64,000 bases of DNA, taken from NCBI RefSeq assembly GCF_001644195.2, contig NZ_LWBL02000049.1:26522-90521 (forward strand), read 5' to 3'. Position 1 is the first letter of the stretch; the number at the start of each line of letters is the position of its first letter. This stretch comes from Bacillus marinisedimentorum (GTDB taxonomy: Bacteria; Bacillota; Bacilli; Bacillales; Bacillaceae_O). Shown in pieces: positions 31,929 through 41,256 of this stretch. The notes under the pieces were generated by a model that saw nothing but the letters and a program-made list of their open reading frames with translations, was not told where the DNA came from and made no database searches. The position numbers and the translations under genes were made by a program.

Positions 31929-34547
31929 ATGGCATCGGCAGTTTTATTTTTTGATGAAGTGGACCGGAACAGCCTGCCTTTAGTCGGTGGGAAGGGAGCG
32001 AACCTCGGTGAGATGGCGAAGGCCGGTTTACCGGTGCCGGGTGGTTTTTGCGTAACGACGTCCGCATATAAAGAGTTTGTCGGGGCAAGCCCGAAAATGG
32101 ATGGTTTGTTGAATCAACTGAATAATATGGATCCGGGTGATTTAGATCTGCTCCGGCAACTGGGAAAACAGATTCGTACTCACCTTCTTCAAATCGAGAT
32201 TCCGGCCAATCTGCGGAATGGGATTATTGATGCCTGGCAATCTGTCGGGAAAGAATACAGCTATGCCATCCGTTCAAGTGCTACAGCCGAGGACTTGCCG
32301 ACAGCTTCTTTTGCGGGCCAGCAGGATACGTACTTGAATATTAAAGGAAAAAATGAATTGCTGATGCATGTCCGAAAATGCTGGGCTTCACTGTTCACAG
32401 ACCGTGCTATTTCATACCGTACCAAGAACGGTTTTGACCATAGCCAGGTGTATTTGTCTGTAGTGGTGCAGCGGATGGTCAATCCGGATGTCTCAGGAAT
32501 TATGTTCACGGCCGATCCGGCTTCCGGAAACAGGAATGTGACATCAATTGACGCCAGCTTCGGGCTGGGGGAGGCAATCGTTTCAGGGATGGTGTCCGCG
32601 GATTTATACAAAGTGAAACACGGCGAAATCATTCAAAAAAACATCGCGGAAAAGAAATTGGCGATTTTTTCACTGCCCGGCGGAGGCACCGAAACAAAAA
32701 ACCTGCCGGCAGACCGGCAAACGGAGCAGGCTTTGGCTGACTATGACATTTTGCGGCTGGCAGAGCTGGGCAAGAAGATTGAGCGGCATTTCGGTGCCCC
32801 GCAGGACATTGAGTTCTGTCTGGAGAACGGCACTGTTTTCGTCGTGCAGAGCCGTCCGATTACATCTCTGTACCCCTTGCCTGATATTCCGGAAGGGCCG
32901 CTCCGCGTCATGGTGTCATTCGGCCATATCCAGATGATGACCGACGCGATCAGGCCGCTCGGTATTTCCGTATTGCAGACGGTTTTCCCAAAAAAGTATT
33001 TCCTTGAAGCGGGCGGCCGCCTCTTTATCGACTTAACAGGCGTTTTGCGGACCGGGCCGGGGAGAAGGATTGTGCCGAAAGCACTGACCAATATGGACGA
33101 AACGATCAGCCGGGCCGTAAGTGAAGCCATTCAGCGCCCGGAATTCCTGAAATCCCCTTCTAAAAAGGGGCTGCCTATGGCCGCCATTCGTATACTGGCT
33201 CCCATTATGAAAGAAGCGTTAAAAAATCTCTATAAACGCGATCCGCAGCTGGCAAAAGGTAAAGTGGAGGATTACATCAATGAAAAATGGAAGGAAGTCC
33301 ATCTCAGCCTCCAGCAAGTGAGCGGGACAAAACGCCTTGAAGCTGTCAGGCATCATTTGAGCCAGCTCGTGAAGGACGTGTTAATCATTCTTCCTTATCC
33401 TTCAGCTTTTATGATTGCAACCCTGCGGTTAAAAAGAGAACTCAACCGCTTGATGGGTACGGATCATGCACTTCATCAGCTGACCAAGTCCCTTCCCGGC
33501 AATATCATGAGCGAAATGGGCATGCAGATCGGCGACCTGGCAGATCAGGTCCGCAACTTGCCGGAGGTTGAAGCTTATTTGAGGCATGCCGAAGATAAGA
33601 CCTTTTATGAAGGGCTTTCGAAGGTTTCAGGCGGTGAGGGATTTAAAGCTTCCTTTCAGAAGTTTATCGATCGATACGGCATGAGGGGCGCGGGTGAAAT
33701 CGATATATCTTCCCCGCGCTGGCGGGAAAAACCGACCCTGCTCGTCTCGGCGATTTTAGGTCATGTACGAACGCTGAAGCAGGGGGAACACAGGAAAAAG
33801 TTCAAGCAGGGTGAACAGGAGGCCCTGGCTTCAAAACAGGAAATTCTTCACCATGCCGGCCGATTAAAGGAAAAGCGGCTCAATCGCCTCATTGAAGTCT
33901 ACCGCTATATGGGAGGGCTGCGGGAACATCACAAGCATTTGATCACGATTGTTTTTGATGAGTGTAAAACAGCTATTTTAGACGAAGCAGAGACACTTGT
34001 CCGGCAGGGGATCCTGCGTGAAACAGAAGATGTGTATTTCCTGACTCTCGATGAATTGATTTTGCTGTCAAAGGGTGAACTCAACAAGGATGTCACAGCA
34101 CTTATTGAAGAACGGAAAGAGCAGCATGCGCGGAACGAGAGCTTAACCCAGCCGCGGGTAGTGACAAGTGAAGGGGAAATCTTAACAGGGGCCCCGCGGC
34201 AAGGGAAATTTCCTCCGGGGGCGCTGGTCGGGAGCCCTGTATCGGCCGGAGTGGCAGAAGGCCGGGCCCGGATTGTATCGAAGCCGGAAAATGCCCATCT
34301 GAATGAAGGTGAAATCCTTGTAGCACATCATACCGATCCGGGCTGGACCCCATTGTTTCAAACAGCTAAAGCACTCGTGACCGAAGCGGGCGGGCTGATG
34401 ACACACGGTTCTGTCGTCGCCAGGGAATATGGCATGCCGGCGGTGGTCGGGCTGGATGAAGCGACGAAAAGAATCAAGGACGGGCAGCTGATCAGGGTGG
34501 ATGGAGATTTGGGGATTGTGGAGATTATTTCTGAGGAAACAGAATAG
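31929..34547 (+). CDS. PEP-utilising enzyme, rifampin phosphotransferase/YvkC-like
   Basis: An 872-residue protein with three domains: N-terminal ATP-grasp PPDK-type ATP-binding domain (VGGKGANLGEMAKAGLPVPGGFCVTTSAY to about residue 320, with YAIRSSATAEDLPTASFAGQQDT), a central helical domain (about 330-750), and a C-terminal swivelling His domain with TEAGGLMTHGSVVAREYGMP, in which the phospho-accepting His is residue 826. Length and this motif agree with rifampin phosphotransferases (RPH), which phosphorylate rifampin using ATP, and with B. subtilis YvkC; true PEP synthases are shorter and have CGG-type C-terminal catalytic cysteines. I prefer RPH-like over PEP synthase. ATG follows GATAGGGGGGCAATGCG. 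No rifampin-associated element is visible upstream. Confidence 0.87.
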   Translation: MASAVLFFDEVDRNSLPLVGGKGANLGEMAKAGLPVPGGFCVTTSAYKEFVGASPKMDGLLNQLNNMDPGDLDLLRQLGKQIRTHLLQIEIPANLRNGIIDAWQSVGKEYSYAIRSSATAEDLPTASFAGQQDTYLNIKGKNELLMHVRKCWASLFTDRAISYRTKNGFDHSQVYLSVVVQRMVNPDVSGIMFTADPASGNRNVTSIDASFGLGEAIVSGMVSADLYKVKHGEIIQKNIAEKKLAIFSLPGGGTETKNLPADRQTEQALADYDILRLAELGKKIERHFGAPQDIEFCLENGTVFVVQSRPITSLYPLPDIPEGPLRVMVSFGHIQMMTDAIRPLGISVLQTVFPKKYFLEAGGRLFIDLTGVLRTGPGRRIVPKALTNMDETISRAVSEAIQRPEFLKSPSKKGLPMAAIRILAPIMKEALKNLYKRDPQLAKGKVEDYINEKWKEVHLSLQQVSGTKRLEAVRHHLSQLVKDVLIILPYPSAFMIATLRLKRELNRLMGTDHALHQLTKSLPGNIMSEMGMQIGDLADQVRNLPEVEAYLRHAEDKTFYEGLSKVSGGEGFKASFQKFIDRYGMRGAGEIDISSPRWREKPTLLVSAILGHVRTLKQGEHRKKFKQGEQEALASKQEILHHAGRLKEKRLNRLIEVYRYMGGLREHHKHLITIVFDECKTAILDEAETLVRQGILRETEDVYFLTLDELILLSKGELNKDVTALIEERKEQHARNESLTQPRVVTSEGEILTGAPRQGKFPPGALVGSPVSAGVAEGRARIVSKPENAHLNEGEILVAHHTDPGWTPLFQTAKALVTEAGGLMTHGSVVAREYGMPAVVGLDEATKRIKDGQLIRVDGDLGIVEIISEETE

Positions 34548-34621
34548 GTGCCACTGGCATGGAGTATCAATGAAAAATCGACTGAATTTAATTTCTTGCT
34601 GAAAGCGGCAGAAAACCGGAT

Positions 34622-34660
34622 AAGCATCTTGCCTGATGAGACCGGGCGGGGTGCTTTTTT
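34622..34660 (+). terminator. Rho-independent terminator of the RPH-like gene
   Basis: AAGCA-C..CC and GG..G-TGCTT with a T tract (TTTTTT). Confidence 0.7.
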
Positions 34661-34746
34661 ATATTCCGGGGTAAAGTTGTTCCTTACATGTTTTACCGCC
34701 CTGAAAAACGGGGATTTCTCATTCGAAAACTTCAGGGGGAATTTCG

Positions 34747-36654
34747 ATGGAACAACTGAGACTTTTATACATAATGCTATCTTCTTTTCTGATCACGTTC
34801 TTTTTTGCTGCTGCAGCCCATGCAGAAACAAACGGCACCGTCACGGTCTTATCCTTTGATGGCATGCGGGATGACCTTGTCGACCGCTATGTCTCTGACG
34901 GCAAACTGCCGAATATCGAAAAGATCATGAAAAATGGAACAAAAGCCAAATATGCCCGGACAATTTCCCCTTCGCTCACTGCCCCTTCGCATGCGGCAAT
35001 TGCAACGGGTGCGACGCCGGATGACACAGGGTTTGTGAGCAATAAGTGGAAGGATACCGACCAAGAGCAACAAAATACTGATGCAGCGTTTGCGAGTGAA
35101 CTGGGTGTGCCTGCTGTGTGGCAGGAGGCCCGCAAGCATGGCAAAACAACGGCGACCGTTGCGTTCGCGGGTGCAAATCCCAGGGCGGAAAAACAGGCCG
35201 ATTACTCGATTTACTATGGGGAGACATGGGCTCCAAGCAATCTCGAGAGTTTGCGGTTCACACATGCTTCCGGCTGGAAAGGGGCTCCGGAAAGTGAAGT
35301 GCCGCTGAAAGAAGCCCAATTCACGATTTCTATTCAGGGGAAACGTGACCATGTTGTTCATGTTCTTGCTGCTGGAACATCCAGCAGTTACAATCGGTTC
35401 ATTTTGTCAGAAGATAAGCAAGTGGATGAACAGGATGAAGTTGTCGAACGTCAAGAGTGGGGGGCACTTGCGCTTAAAGTCAAAACAGGAAAAAGCGCCG
35501 GCTTCTGGTTCAAGTTGAAACAGGCGGATAAAGAACTTAAGGGTGTGAAAATGTACCGGACAGCCGTGACTTCTGCCGTATATGACGGACCTGAAGATTT
35601 CGCACAAACCATTACAGGCAAATTCGGATTTTTCCCGGCTCAGGATGATTCAGAAGCACTGGAAAAGGGCTGGATCTCACGCTCGGAATACGAGGAGATC
35701 AGCTCCCGGTTTGTGACGTGGGTGACGGATGTCTCACTTTTCATCAAGGAAAGGTACCGTCCGGATTTACTCATGTTTTATGCTCCCCAAATCGATCATG
35801 AAGAACATCAATTTTTAATGGAGGATGAGCGGCAGCCGGATTACTCCAAGGCCAATGCCAGGAAAAATATGAAGTATATCGGATGGGCGTATAAACTGGC
35901 GGATGAAACAGCCGGCAAAACGTATGATTCCCTCGGTAAGGACGACCGGCTGCTGATTGTGTCCGATCACGGGATGGAGCCTGTGCATACCGCCGTTTAT
36001 CCGAATAAAATCCTGAAGGATGCCGGGTTGCTCGCAGTTGATGAAAAGGGACGAATTGAGTATGAAAAGTCGAAAGCATACGTGATTACAAATGGCGGTG
36101 CTGCACATGTTTATGTGAAAAATGACAATGAACGGCTGAAAGAAAAAGTGCAGCGCCTATTTGCGGAAGTGAAGGTTAAACCGGGATATGGCACGCTGTC
36201 AGCCGCCAAAAAGAATGTATCGGATATGGAACTGAAACAGTCCGGTTTTGACTTCAGCCTTGGAACATTTAAGGGTTACGTAAAAAATGTGTTCGCGGCC
36301 ATATCTGAAAATAAAGTCAACCCATTTGAAAAAGTGACAGAAATAGGTGCGCGTGAGTCTGTGAAGCATCCGCATGCCGGTGATTTGCTTCTTATAACGA
36401 AACCGGGCTTTGCGATGGAAGAAGGCCATAAAGACTTGGCATCTCCGGCAGCCGGACTTGGAACACACGGAGGAGACCCGGATCGGAAGAAGCTGCACGC
36501 TGTCTTTTTCGCAGCCGGAAAAGGGGTGGAAAAAGAAAGGACCATCGGCCCTGTTTCAACGCTCGATATCGCCCCGACAATCTATGAAATGCTCGCCATC
36601 CGGGTTCCTGAGTTTGTGGAAGGGAGTCCGATCCGTCAGGTAGTGGACCCTTAA
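34747..36654 (+). CDS. Secreted type I phosphodiesterase/nucleotide pyrophosphatase (alkaline phosphatase superfamily)
   Basis: A 635-residue protein with a signal peptide (residues 1-26, ending AAHA). The alkaline phosphatase superfamily core is complete: VLSFDGMRDDLVD (first metal Asp at residue 38), nucleophile Thr78 in SPSLTAPSHAAIATG, MFYAPQIDHEEH, LLIVSDHGMEPVH and GLGTHGGDPDRKKLHAVFFAAGKG, giving the expected Asp/His ligands of two zinc ions. The end is PVSTLDIAPTIYEML, typical of ENPP-like enzymes. It probably cleaves phosphodiester or pyrophosphate bonds of nucleotides outside the cell. A ~170-residue insert (about 160-320) separates the two metal-binding halves. ATG follows CAGGGGGAATTTCG. 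Confidence 0.9.
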   Translation: MEQLRLLYIMLSSFLITFFFAAAAHAETNGTVTVLSFDGMRDDLVDRYVSDGKLPNIEKIMKNGTKAKYARTISPSLTAPSHAAIATGATPDDTGFVSNKWKDTDQEQQNTDAAFASELGVPAVWQEARKHGKTTATVAFAGANPRAEKQADYSIYYGETWAPSNLESLRFTHASGWKGAPESEVPLKEAQFTISIQGKRDHVVHVLAAGTSSSYNRFILSEDKQVDEQDEVVERQEWGALALKVKTGKSAGFWFKLKQADKELKGVKMYRTAVTSAVYDGPEDFAQTITGKFGFFPAQDDSEALEKGWISRSEYEEISSRFVTWVTDVSLFIKERYRPDLLMFYAPQIDHEEHQFLMEDERQPDYSKANARKNMKYIGWAYKLADETAGKTYDSLGKDDRLLIVSDHGMEPVHTAVYPNKILKDAGLLAVDEKGRIEYEKSKAYVITNGGAAHVYVKNDNERLKEKVQRLFAEVKVKPGYGTLSAAKKNVSDMELKQSGFDFSLGTFKGYVKNVFAAISENKVNPFEKVTEIGARESVKHPHAGDLLLITKPGFAMEEGHKDLASPAAGLGTHGGDPDRKKLHAVFFAAGKGVEKERTIGPVSTLDIAPTIYEMLAIRVPEFVEGSPIRQVVDP

Positions 36655-36761
36655 CCACCTGATTCGGCGTATAATGATCTGCTTAAATCGGGATAGGGAC
36701 CATTTACCACAAGTCAGTAGATTACAGGCTGATCATAGGGACTTTGCTTCTTTCCTTCGTG

Positions 36762-36798
36762 AAAGAGCCGGTTTTCTGTCATAGACCGGCTCTTTTAT
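36762..36798 (+). terminator. Rho-independent terminator
   Basis: AAAGAGCCGGT and ACCGGCTCTTT, perfect 11-bp stem, then TATTT. Confidence 0.9.
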
Positions 36799-37235
36799 TT
36801 GTTCACAGAATAGGAGGTTGTAATCGCGGGCCAGGATATATTCCTTTGAAATGGCCATTTTTAAAAAACATAGATTAGTGTACATGCGCTTCTGTCGCCG
36901 CATAACGGAGCATTTTCTATAAAGATACATTTTGCCGTTCGGCGGTGTTAAAAAAGATCCTGGATAAAGAGTAATTTATATTGTCCTCTGTATCACGGTT
37001 GGAGGTCACGTAAAAATCTAAATCTTAAAAAGCTTTACTATCCATGATTATCAGCCGATAAAATACGTGAGTCTGTTATTTACAGATATGGGTATTATTG
37101 TTGGTGAATACAGATGCAAATTTGTTTGGACATCTTAGAAGGAGGAATTTATTACGGGTTTATTATGTCATAGGACGTGTGTATTTTTATTGATTTTGAT
37201 TACATTGAGAACTCGAACACAGGGGGCAGGCATCC
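36799..37235. other. AT-rich upstream region of the chemotaxis receptor gene
   Basis: Contains GCCGATAA at 37054, matching 7 of 8 positions of the sigma-D -10 element, but with only TTAC at the expected -35 place. An orphan AAGGAGGAATT at 37139 has no start codon behind it. No gene found. Confidence 0.35.
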
Positions 37236-38534
37236 ATGGAGAAAACGCCATTTCTTAAACGGTTCTTCAGCAGAGGGTCAAGTTTACAAATGAAGTTAAC
37301 CGTAACCATAGTTATATTATTATTTTTGATTATTTCACTACAATCAACAATCATCGGTGTTGCATCTCTTTTTTTGGAAAATACACTGGCAGTAAATTTT
37401 GCTTCAGCCTTAATCAGTATATTCCTCGGATCTTTCGGAGCTTATTTTGCCATTCGGTTTTTAATAAAGATACCTTTGCAGAGGCTTACTGGCCTGGCAG
37501 ACGATCTGCTTAACAACAATTTCACAAACAGGGTAGAAATCCATACGAAAGATGAACTTGGACAGCTTGGAATGGTATTTAACGAACTTGCCGGCCAGAT
37601 GCAGGAATTGATAACAAAGATTCTTGCTTCCAGCAGCGAGCTAAATGAGCAATCGGAACTGCTCGAGGCACATTCAAACGAGAGCAAAGCATCATCTTAC
37701 CAAATCGCTGCCAGCGCCCAGCAAATGTCGGCAGGAAGTGAACAGAATGCAAGCCAAATAAAAAGTATTTTGGAGCAGTTTAATGAAATGGTCTCAGCAT
37801 CACAGCAAATCGCTTCCAGTGTGGAGTCAGTCGATCATTCATCAACGAGAGTGATAGCTGCTGCACAAGAAGGTGATCATTCTATAAAAAGCACACTGGA
37901 GGAAGCAACACAAACCCAGGAACGGCTTAATGAAACGGTTGCCAGTGTCGAAAATCTATATCGGCAATCAGATGAAGTCAATACGATCGTGGATATGATT
38001 AAAGATATTGCCGGACAGACTAATTTGCTGGCATTGAATGCCGCCATTGAGGCTGCTCGTGCCGGTGAAGCGGGACAAGGTTTCAGCGTCGTCGCTGATG
38101 AAGTAAGAAAATTGGCGACCCAATCGAACGACTCTACTGAAAAAATCCAGATTCTGATTTCAGATATCCAAAAAGGCATCCAATCCATTGTGGATATGAT
38201 TAAATTAAATGGAGATGAAATGAAAAAAGTTGTTGAATTTGTAAAACATACCGAATTGACAATTGAACAAACAAAAAGTTCGATGCTCGCTATCAAATCC
38301 GAAATTGAAGGCATCAACGCTTCTTCACAGGAGCTTGTTTCAAGTTCTGAAGAAATGGAAAAGTCGTTTGGAACGATTGCTGAAGTCATGGAAGAATCGA
38401 AGGCAGGCACTGAGGAAGTTGCTGCTTCGACTGAACAGCAAATATCTTCGATGGAACACCTCAATCAAATGAGCAAGTCCCTGCATCAGCTATCCAGGGA
38501 TTTCAGCATTCTTGTTAAAGATATTGAAGTGTAA
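37236..38534 (+). CDS. Methyl-accepting chemotaxis protein without extracellular sensor domain
   Basis: A 432-residue receptor. Two membrane helices (about 19-45 and 53-75) are joined by a loop of only about 10 residues, so there is no periplasmic-type ligand domain. A HAMP domain follows ([44 protein letters not shown]), then a methyl-accepting signalling domain with the hairpin tip [44 protein letters not shown], which contacts CheA and CheW. Sensing must occur in the membrane or cytoplasm, or through a partner. ATG follows CAGGGGGCAGGCATCC. Similar short receptors (YvaQ-like) occur in B. subtilis. Confidence 0.93.
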   Translation: MEKTPFLKRFFSRGSSLQMKLTVTIVILLFLIISLQSTIIGVASLFLENTLAVNFASALISIFLGSFGAYFAIRFLIKIPLQRLTGLADDLLNNNFTNRVEIHTKDELGQLGMVFNELAGQMQELITKILASSSELNEQSELLEAHSNESKASSYQIAASAQQMSAGSEQNASQIKSILEQFNEMVSASQQIASSVESVDHSSTRVIAAAQEGDHSIKSTLEEATQTQERLNETVASVENLYRQSDEVNTIVDMIKDIAGQTNLLALNAAIEAARAGEAGQGFSVVADEVRKLATQSNDSTEKIQILISDIQKGIQSIVDMIKLNGDEMKKVVEFVKHTELTIEQTKSSMLAIKSEIEGINASSQELVSSSEEMEKSFGTIAEVMEESKAGTEEVAASTEQQISSMEHLNQMSKSLHQLSRDFSILVKDIEV

Positions 38535-38692
38535 AAAGAGATAAAGCCCAACTCCGGTTATGGGGGAATTAAAAAATTTATGAATTCAAATTAAATTCAC
38601 GGAAACTTTATGAATAACACCGTTTTTGCTATTTACAACAAATGACAGGGCATTTACTATTAGAGTGACATCAGGAGAAACGGGGATTGGGG

Positions 38693-39463
38693 ATGAAAAC
38701 AAGCAGCAAGATTGTTTTGGTTTTATCATTACTTTTTAATTTGGCCATTGTTAGCGGAGTTGGCGTTTATGTTAAAAATAACGGTTCAGCCGGTGTCCGG
38801 GCAACAATCAGCGAATTGCTGAATGGACAAGCAGAAATACATGCTCAGGCGGACAGTTATGTGCCGAACAGCCATCATCTCAACCGCAGCTCGACATTTG
38901 ACATTATGCCGCCTGAAGAAAATGCGATCGTTTTTTTAGGGGACAGCATCACCCAGCGCAATGAGTGGGCAGAACTGTTCCAGCATAGCAGCATCAAAAA
39001 CAGGGGCATCGACAGTGACCGCACGTATTCGATCGTTCACCGGCTGAATCCTGTCATCAAAGCAAAGCCGGATAAAGTTTTTATAATGGTGGGAATTAAC
39101 GATTTAAGGGAAGGGCGGAAGGTTGCTGATATTACCGCAGACTATGACATGATTCTTTCCCGTTTGAATAATGGTACTCCAGATACTGAGATTTTCATCC
39201 AGAGTGTCCTCCCAGTGAACAACACGACATTTTATAAAAGGACGGACAACCGTTATGTAAGGGCACTGAATGTGGCATTGAATGACCTTTCAGATAAATA
39301 CTCAGCCGTCTTTATCAACTTATATCCGCAGTTTTTAGCGCCGTCGGGAAAAGAATTGAATCCAGATTTTACGTATGATGGACTTCACCTGAATGGAGAA
39401 GGGTACCTTTTGTGGAAACACATGATTGAAGAGTATGTTACTGACGAACGAACGGCCGGGTAG
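38693..39463 (+). CDS. SGNH/GDSL-type esterase with N-terminal membrane anchor
   Basis: A 256-residue protein; a TTG two codons upstream (38687) is better spaced from AGGAG and may be the real start. The N-terminal helix SKIVLVLSLLFNLAIVSGVGVYV is a signal anchor. The SGNH blocks are AIVFLGDSITQRNEWAELF (Ser of block I), NRGIDSDRTYSI (Gly of block II), FIMVGINDLREG (Asn of block III) and YDGLHLNGEGYLLWK (Asp and His of block V). It probably acts outside the membrane as an esterase or acetylhydrolase on a cell-surface or imported polymer. Its last codons lie inside the terminator stem. Confidence 0.9.
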   Translation: MKTSSKIVLVLSLLFNLAIVSGVGVYVKNNGSAGVRATISELLNGQAEIHAQADSYVPNSHHLNRSSTFDIMPPEENAIVFLGDSITQRNEWAELFQHSSIKNRGIDSDRTYSIVHRLNPVIKAKPDKVFIMVGINDLREGRKVADITADYDMILSRLNNGTPDTEIFIQSVLPVNNTTFYKRTDNRYVRALNVALNDLSDKYSAVFINLYPQFLAPSGKELNPDFTYDGLHLNGEGYLLWKHMIEEYVTDERTAG

Positions 39464-39482
39464 CACCCGGCCGTTCGTTTTT
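39448..39482. terminator. Terminator overlapping the SGNH gene stop codon
   Basis: ACGAACGGCCGGG and CCCGGCCGTTCGT (13 bp, perfect) close a 5-nt loop TAGCA that contains the TAG stop codon. T residues follow. It also lies just beyond the 3' end of the convergent small gene at 39488. Confidence 0.92.
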
Positions 39483-39487
39483 ACACA

Positions 39488-39667
39488 TCAATTAAGGAGT
39501 TTCAGCAGCACGGTGATCACGGCGGAAATGCCCAGGAACCCATACATGAAGTATCCGATGATCCGGATTCCGAGCGGCAAGGATTTCATGGCAGGGCGGG
39601 AAGAGGGATAGCCTTCAATCTTCGTCAAATGGCCGGTGGCATCATTGAAAGAGTTTTTTTGGCCCAT
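39488..39667 (-). CDS. Small membrane protein, 59 residues
   Basis: On the minus strand an ATG follows AAGGGGTGCATAACTA and encodes GQKNSFNDATGHLTKIEGYPSSRPAM, then KSLPLGIRIIGYFMYGFLGI and SAVITVLLKLLN. The second half is one membrane helix. Good ribosome-binding site, coding-like composition and a shared terminator support it. No family recognised. Confidence 0.65.
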   Translation of the reverse strand: MGQKNSFNDATGHLTKIEGYPSSRPAMKSLPLGIRIIGYFMYGFLGISAVITVLLKLLN

Positions 39668-39883
39668 TAGTTATGCACCCCTTCTATGTAAAATACTGTT
39701 AACTTATTATATCATGCCAAAGCCAGGATTGGTTATGTGACCTTTTCAGCAGGGTGAAGCCATTATAAAAAATGAAAAACAAACTTTTTTCATTTTTCCG
39801 TGTCTGCCCGTTTACATTTTTCCAATAATGCCATATACTACGCAGTAGATACTCTTTATTTCACCAAAAGGGAGGTATGTGTT
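39668..39883. other. Divergent promoter region
   Basis: AT-rich region between the small minus-strand gene and the 20-codon gene. Contains TTTACA (about 39809) and TATACT (about 39834), a -35/-10 like pair with about 19-bp spacing, followed by the ribosome-binding site at 39869. Confidence 0.4.
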
Positions 39884-39946
39884 ATGGAAATTGCAGAGAT
39901 GATGGAACCTATTGTTAATTTCATAGCACAGCCTGCCGCGAAATAG
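39884..39946 (+). CDS. Candidate 20-residue peptide gene
   Basis: ATG 8 bases after AAGGGAGG encodes MEIAEMMEPIVNFIAQPAAK-stop. The peptide alternates acidic and hydrophobic residues and would form a short amphipathic helix. A rho-independent terminator ends 84 bases past the stop, so the peptide has its own compact transcription unit in front of the RsgA-type gene. The function is unknown; a leader, signalling or membrane-active peptide are possibilities without further support. Its small size keeps confidence moderate. Confidence 0.5.
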   Translation: MEIAEMMEPIVNFIAQPAAK

Positions 39947-39990
39947 AGGGGTTGCACGTTATTGTCAGTGTCATGATGAATCCTTTTATA

Positions 39991-40031
39991 GCCGTGGGCT
40001 GTGTCGCCATGCACGCCGACGGCCTTTTTTT
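39991..40031 (+). terminator. Rho-independent terminator of the peptide transcript
   Basis: GCCGT-GGC and GCC-ACGGC around a 15-nt loop, followed by TTTTTTT. Confidence 0.75.
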
Positions 40032-40142
40032 GTCCAATTTTCCGGGACTGCGCCTGCGCGCAGTCTCTTTTATTGGTTTGGAAGCGCTGCCTGTATTCAG
40101 CTGTGTTTCCGGAGATCCATTTATTTCAAGGAGGAAATGACA

Positions 40143-41210
40143 TTGATAAAAACGATTGAACAGTACGGTTGGAATGAAACATGGAATACACATTTTGAAC
40201 AATATGAAAATGAAGGTTATATACCCGGACGGGTGGCACTGGAACATAAGAGAAGCTACCGTGTCCTGACTATGCACGGTGAACTGCTCGCTGAAGTATC
40301 GGGCCGGATGCGGTTTGAAGCGGGGGAGCGGGAAGACTTTCCTGCCGTTGGCGACTGGGTCGCTGTTTCGGCAAGGCCGGATGAGGGGAAGGCGACGATC
40401 CACGCGATATTGCCGCGGGCGAGCAAGTTTTCGCGTAAAGCGGCGGGACGGACGACTGAAGAGCAGATTGTAGCTGCAAATGTCGACACCATTTTCCTTG
40501 TCAACGCTTTAAATCAGGATTTCAACGTCCGCAGGCTTGAGCGTTATCTCGTCATGGCGTGGGAGAGCGGAGCAAATCCGGTGATTATTTTGAGCAAAGC
40601 AGACTTGTGCGATGATATTGCTGAGAAGGTCAGGGAAGTTGAGGCAGTGGCTTTCGGTGTCCCTGTGCATGTCATCAGTGCTGTTGAAGACAGCGGAATG
40701 GAAGAGCTTGATTCCTATCTTGCAGCCGGCAATACTGTTGCGCTGCTCGGTTCTTCAGGTGCCGGCAAGTCAACCCTGACAAATCGGTTGTTCGGAAGTG
40801 AAGTTCAGCTTGTAAAGGAAATCAGGGAAGAGGACGGCCGCGGGCGCCATACGACAACCCACCGGGAGCTGATTGTGCTGCCGGGCGGCGGGCTTGTCAT
40901 CGATACGCCGGGCATGCGGGAACTGCAGCTGTGGGAAGCGGATGAGAGCCTTGGCACAAGCTTCAATGATATCGAAGAGCTTGCCGGGAATTGCCGGTTC
41001 CGGGACTGCAGCCACAATTCCGAACCGGGATGTGCGGTAAAGGCTGCGATTGATGACGGGTCGCTTGAAGAAAAACGCTATGAATCGTATGTGAAGCTGC
41101 AAAAAGAACTTGCTTTCCTTGAGCGGAAAGCAGACAAGAAAGCCCAGCTCGAAGAAAAGGAGAAGTGGAAAAAGATTGCCGGGGACCGTAAACGGTTCCA
41201 CCAGAGATAG
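40143..41210 (+). CDS. RsgA-type ribosome small subunit-dependent GTPase (long form)
   Basis: A 355-residue circularly permuted GTPase. An N-terminal OB-like domain (IPGRVALEHKRSYRVLTMHGELLAEVSGRMRFEA, then DFPAVGDWVAV) precedes the GTPase domain in which G4 (IILSKADL) comes before G1 (LLGSSGAGKSTLTNRLFG), G2 (GRGRHTTTHREL) and G3 (VIDTPGMREL). The C-terminal zinc finger has CRFRDCSHNSEPGCAVKAAI. RsgA aids late maturation of the 30S subunit. This is longer than the usual ~295-residue Bacillus RsgA, so it is probably a second paralog. I favour the TTG at 40143, 8 bases after AAGGAGG, over the ATG at 40137, only 2 bases after it. Confidence 0.9.
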   Translation: MIKTIEQYGWNETWNTHFEQYENEGYIPGRVALEHKRSYRVLTMHGELLAEVSGRMRFEAGEREDFPAVGDWVAVSARPDEGKATIHAILPRASKFSRKAAGRTTEEQIVAANVDTIFLVNALNQDFNVRRLERYLVMAWESGANPVIILSKADLCDDIAEKVREVEAVAFGVPVHVISAVEDSGMEELDSYLAAGNTVALLGSSGAGKSTLTNRLFGSEVQLVKEIREEDGRGRHTTTHRELIVLPGGGLVIDTPGMRELQLWEADESLGTSFNDIEELAGNCRFRDCSHNSEPGCAVKAAIDDGSLEEKRYESYVKLQKELAFLERKADKKAQLEEKEKWKKIAGDRKRFHQR

Positions 41211-41213
41211 GTT

Positions 41214-41256
41214 AAGAGGAGCTGCCCTGGATAAGCGGGGCAGCTCTTATTTTTTG
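41214..41256 (+). terminator. Rho-independent terminator of the RsgA-type gene
   Basis: AAGAG-AGCTGCCC and GGGCAGCTCTT, followed by ATTTTTTG. It overlaps the last codons of the convergent acetyltransferase gene. Confidence 0.85.

Noticed and set aside
37035..37061. Sigma-D promoter of the chemotaxis receptor gene
   Set aside because: The -10 GCCGATAA is good, but the -35 position reads TTAC instead of TAAA and it lies 175 bases before the start. Not strong enough to list.
39952..40140. 62-codon frame behind the 20-residue peptide gene
   Set aside because: It reads through a rho-independent terminator and has no ribosome-binding site.
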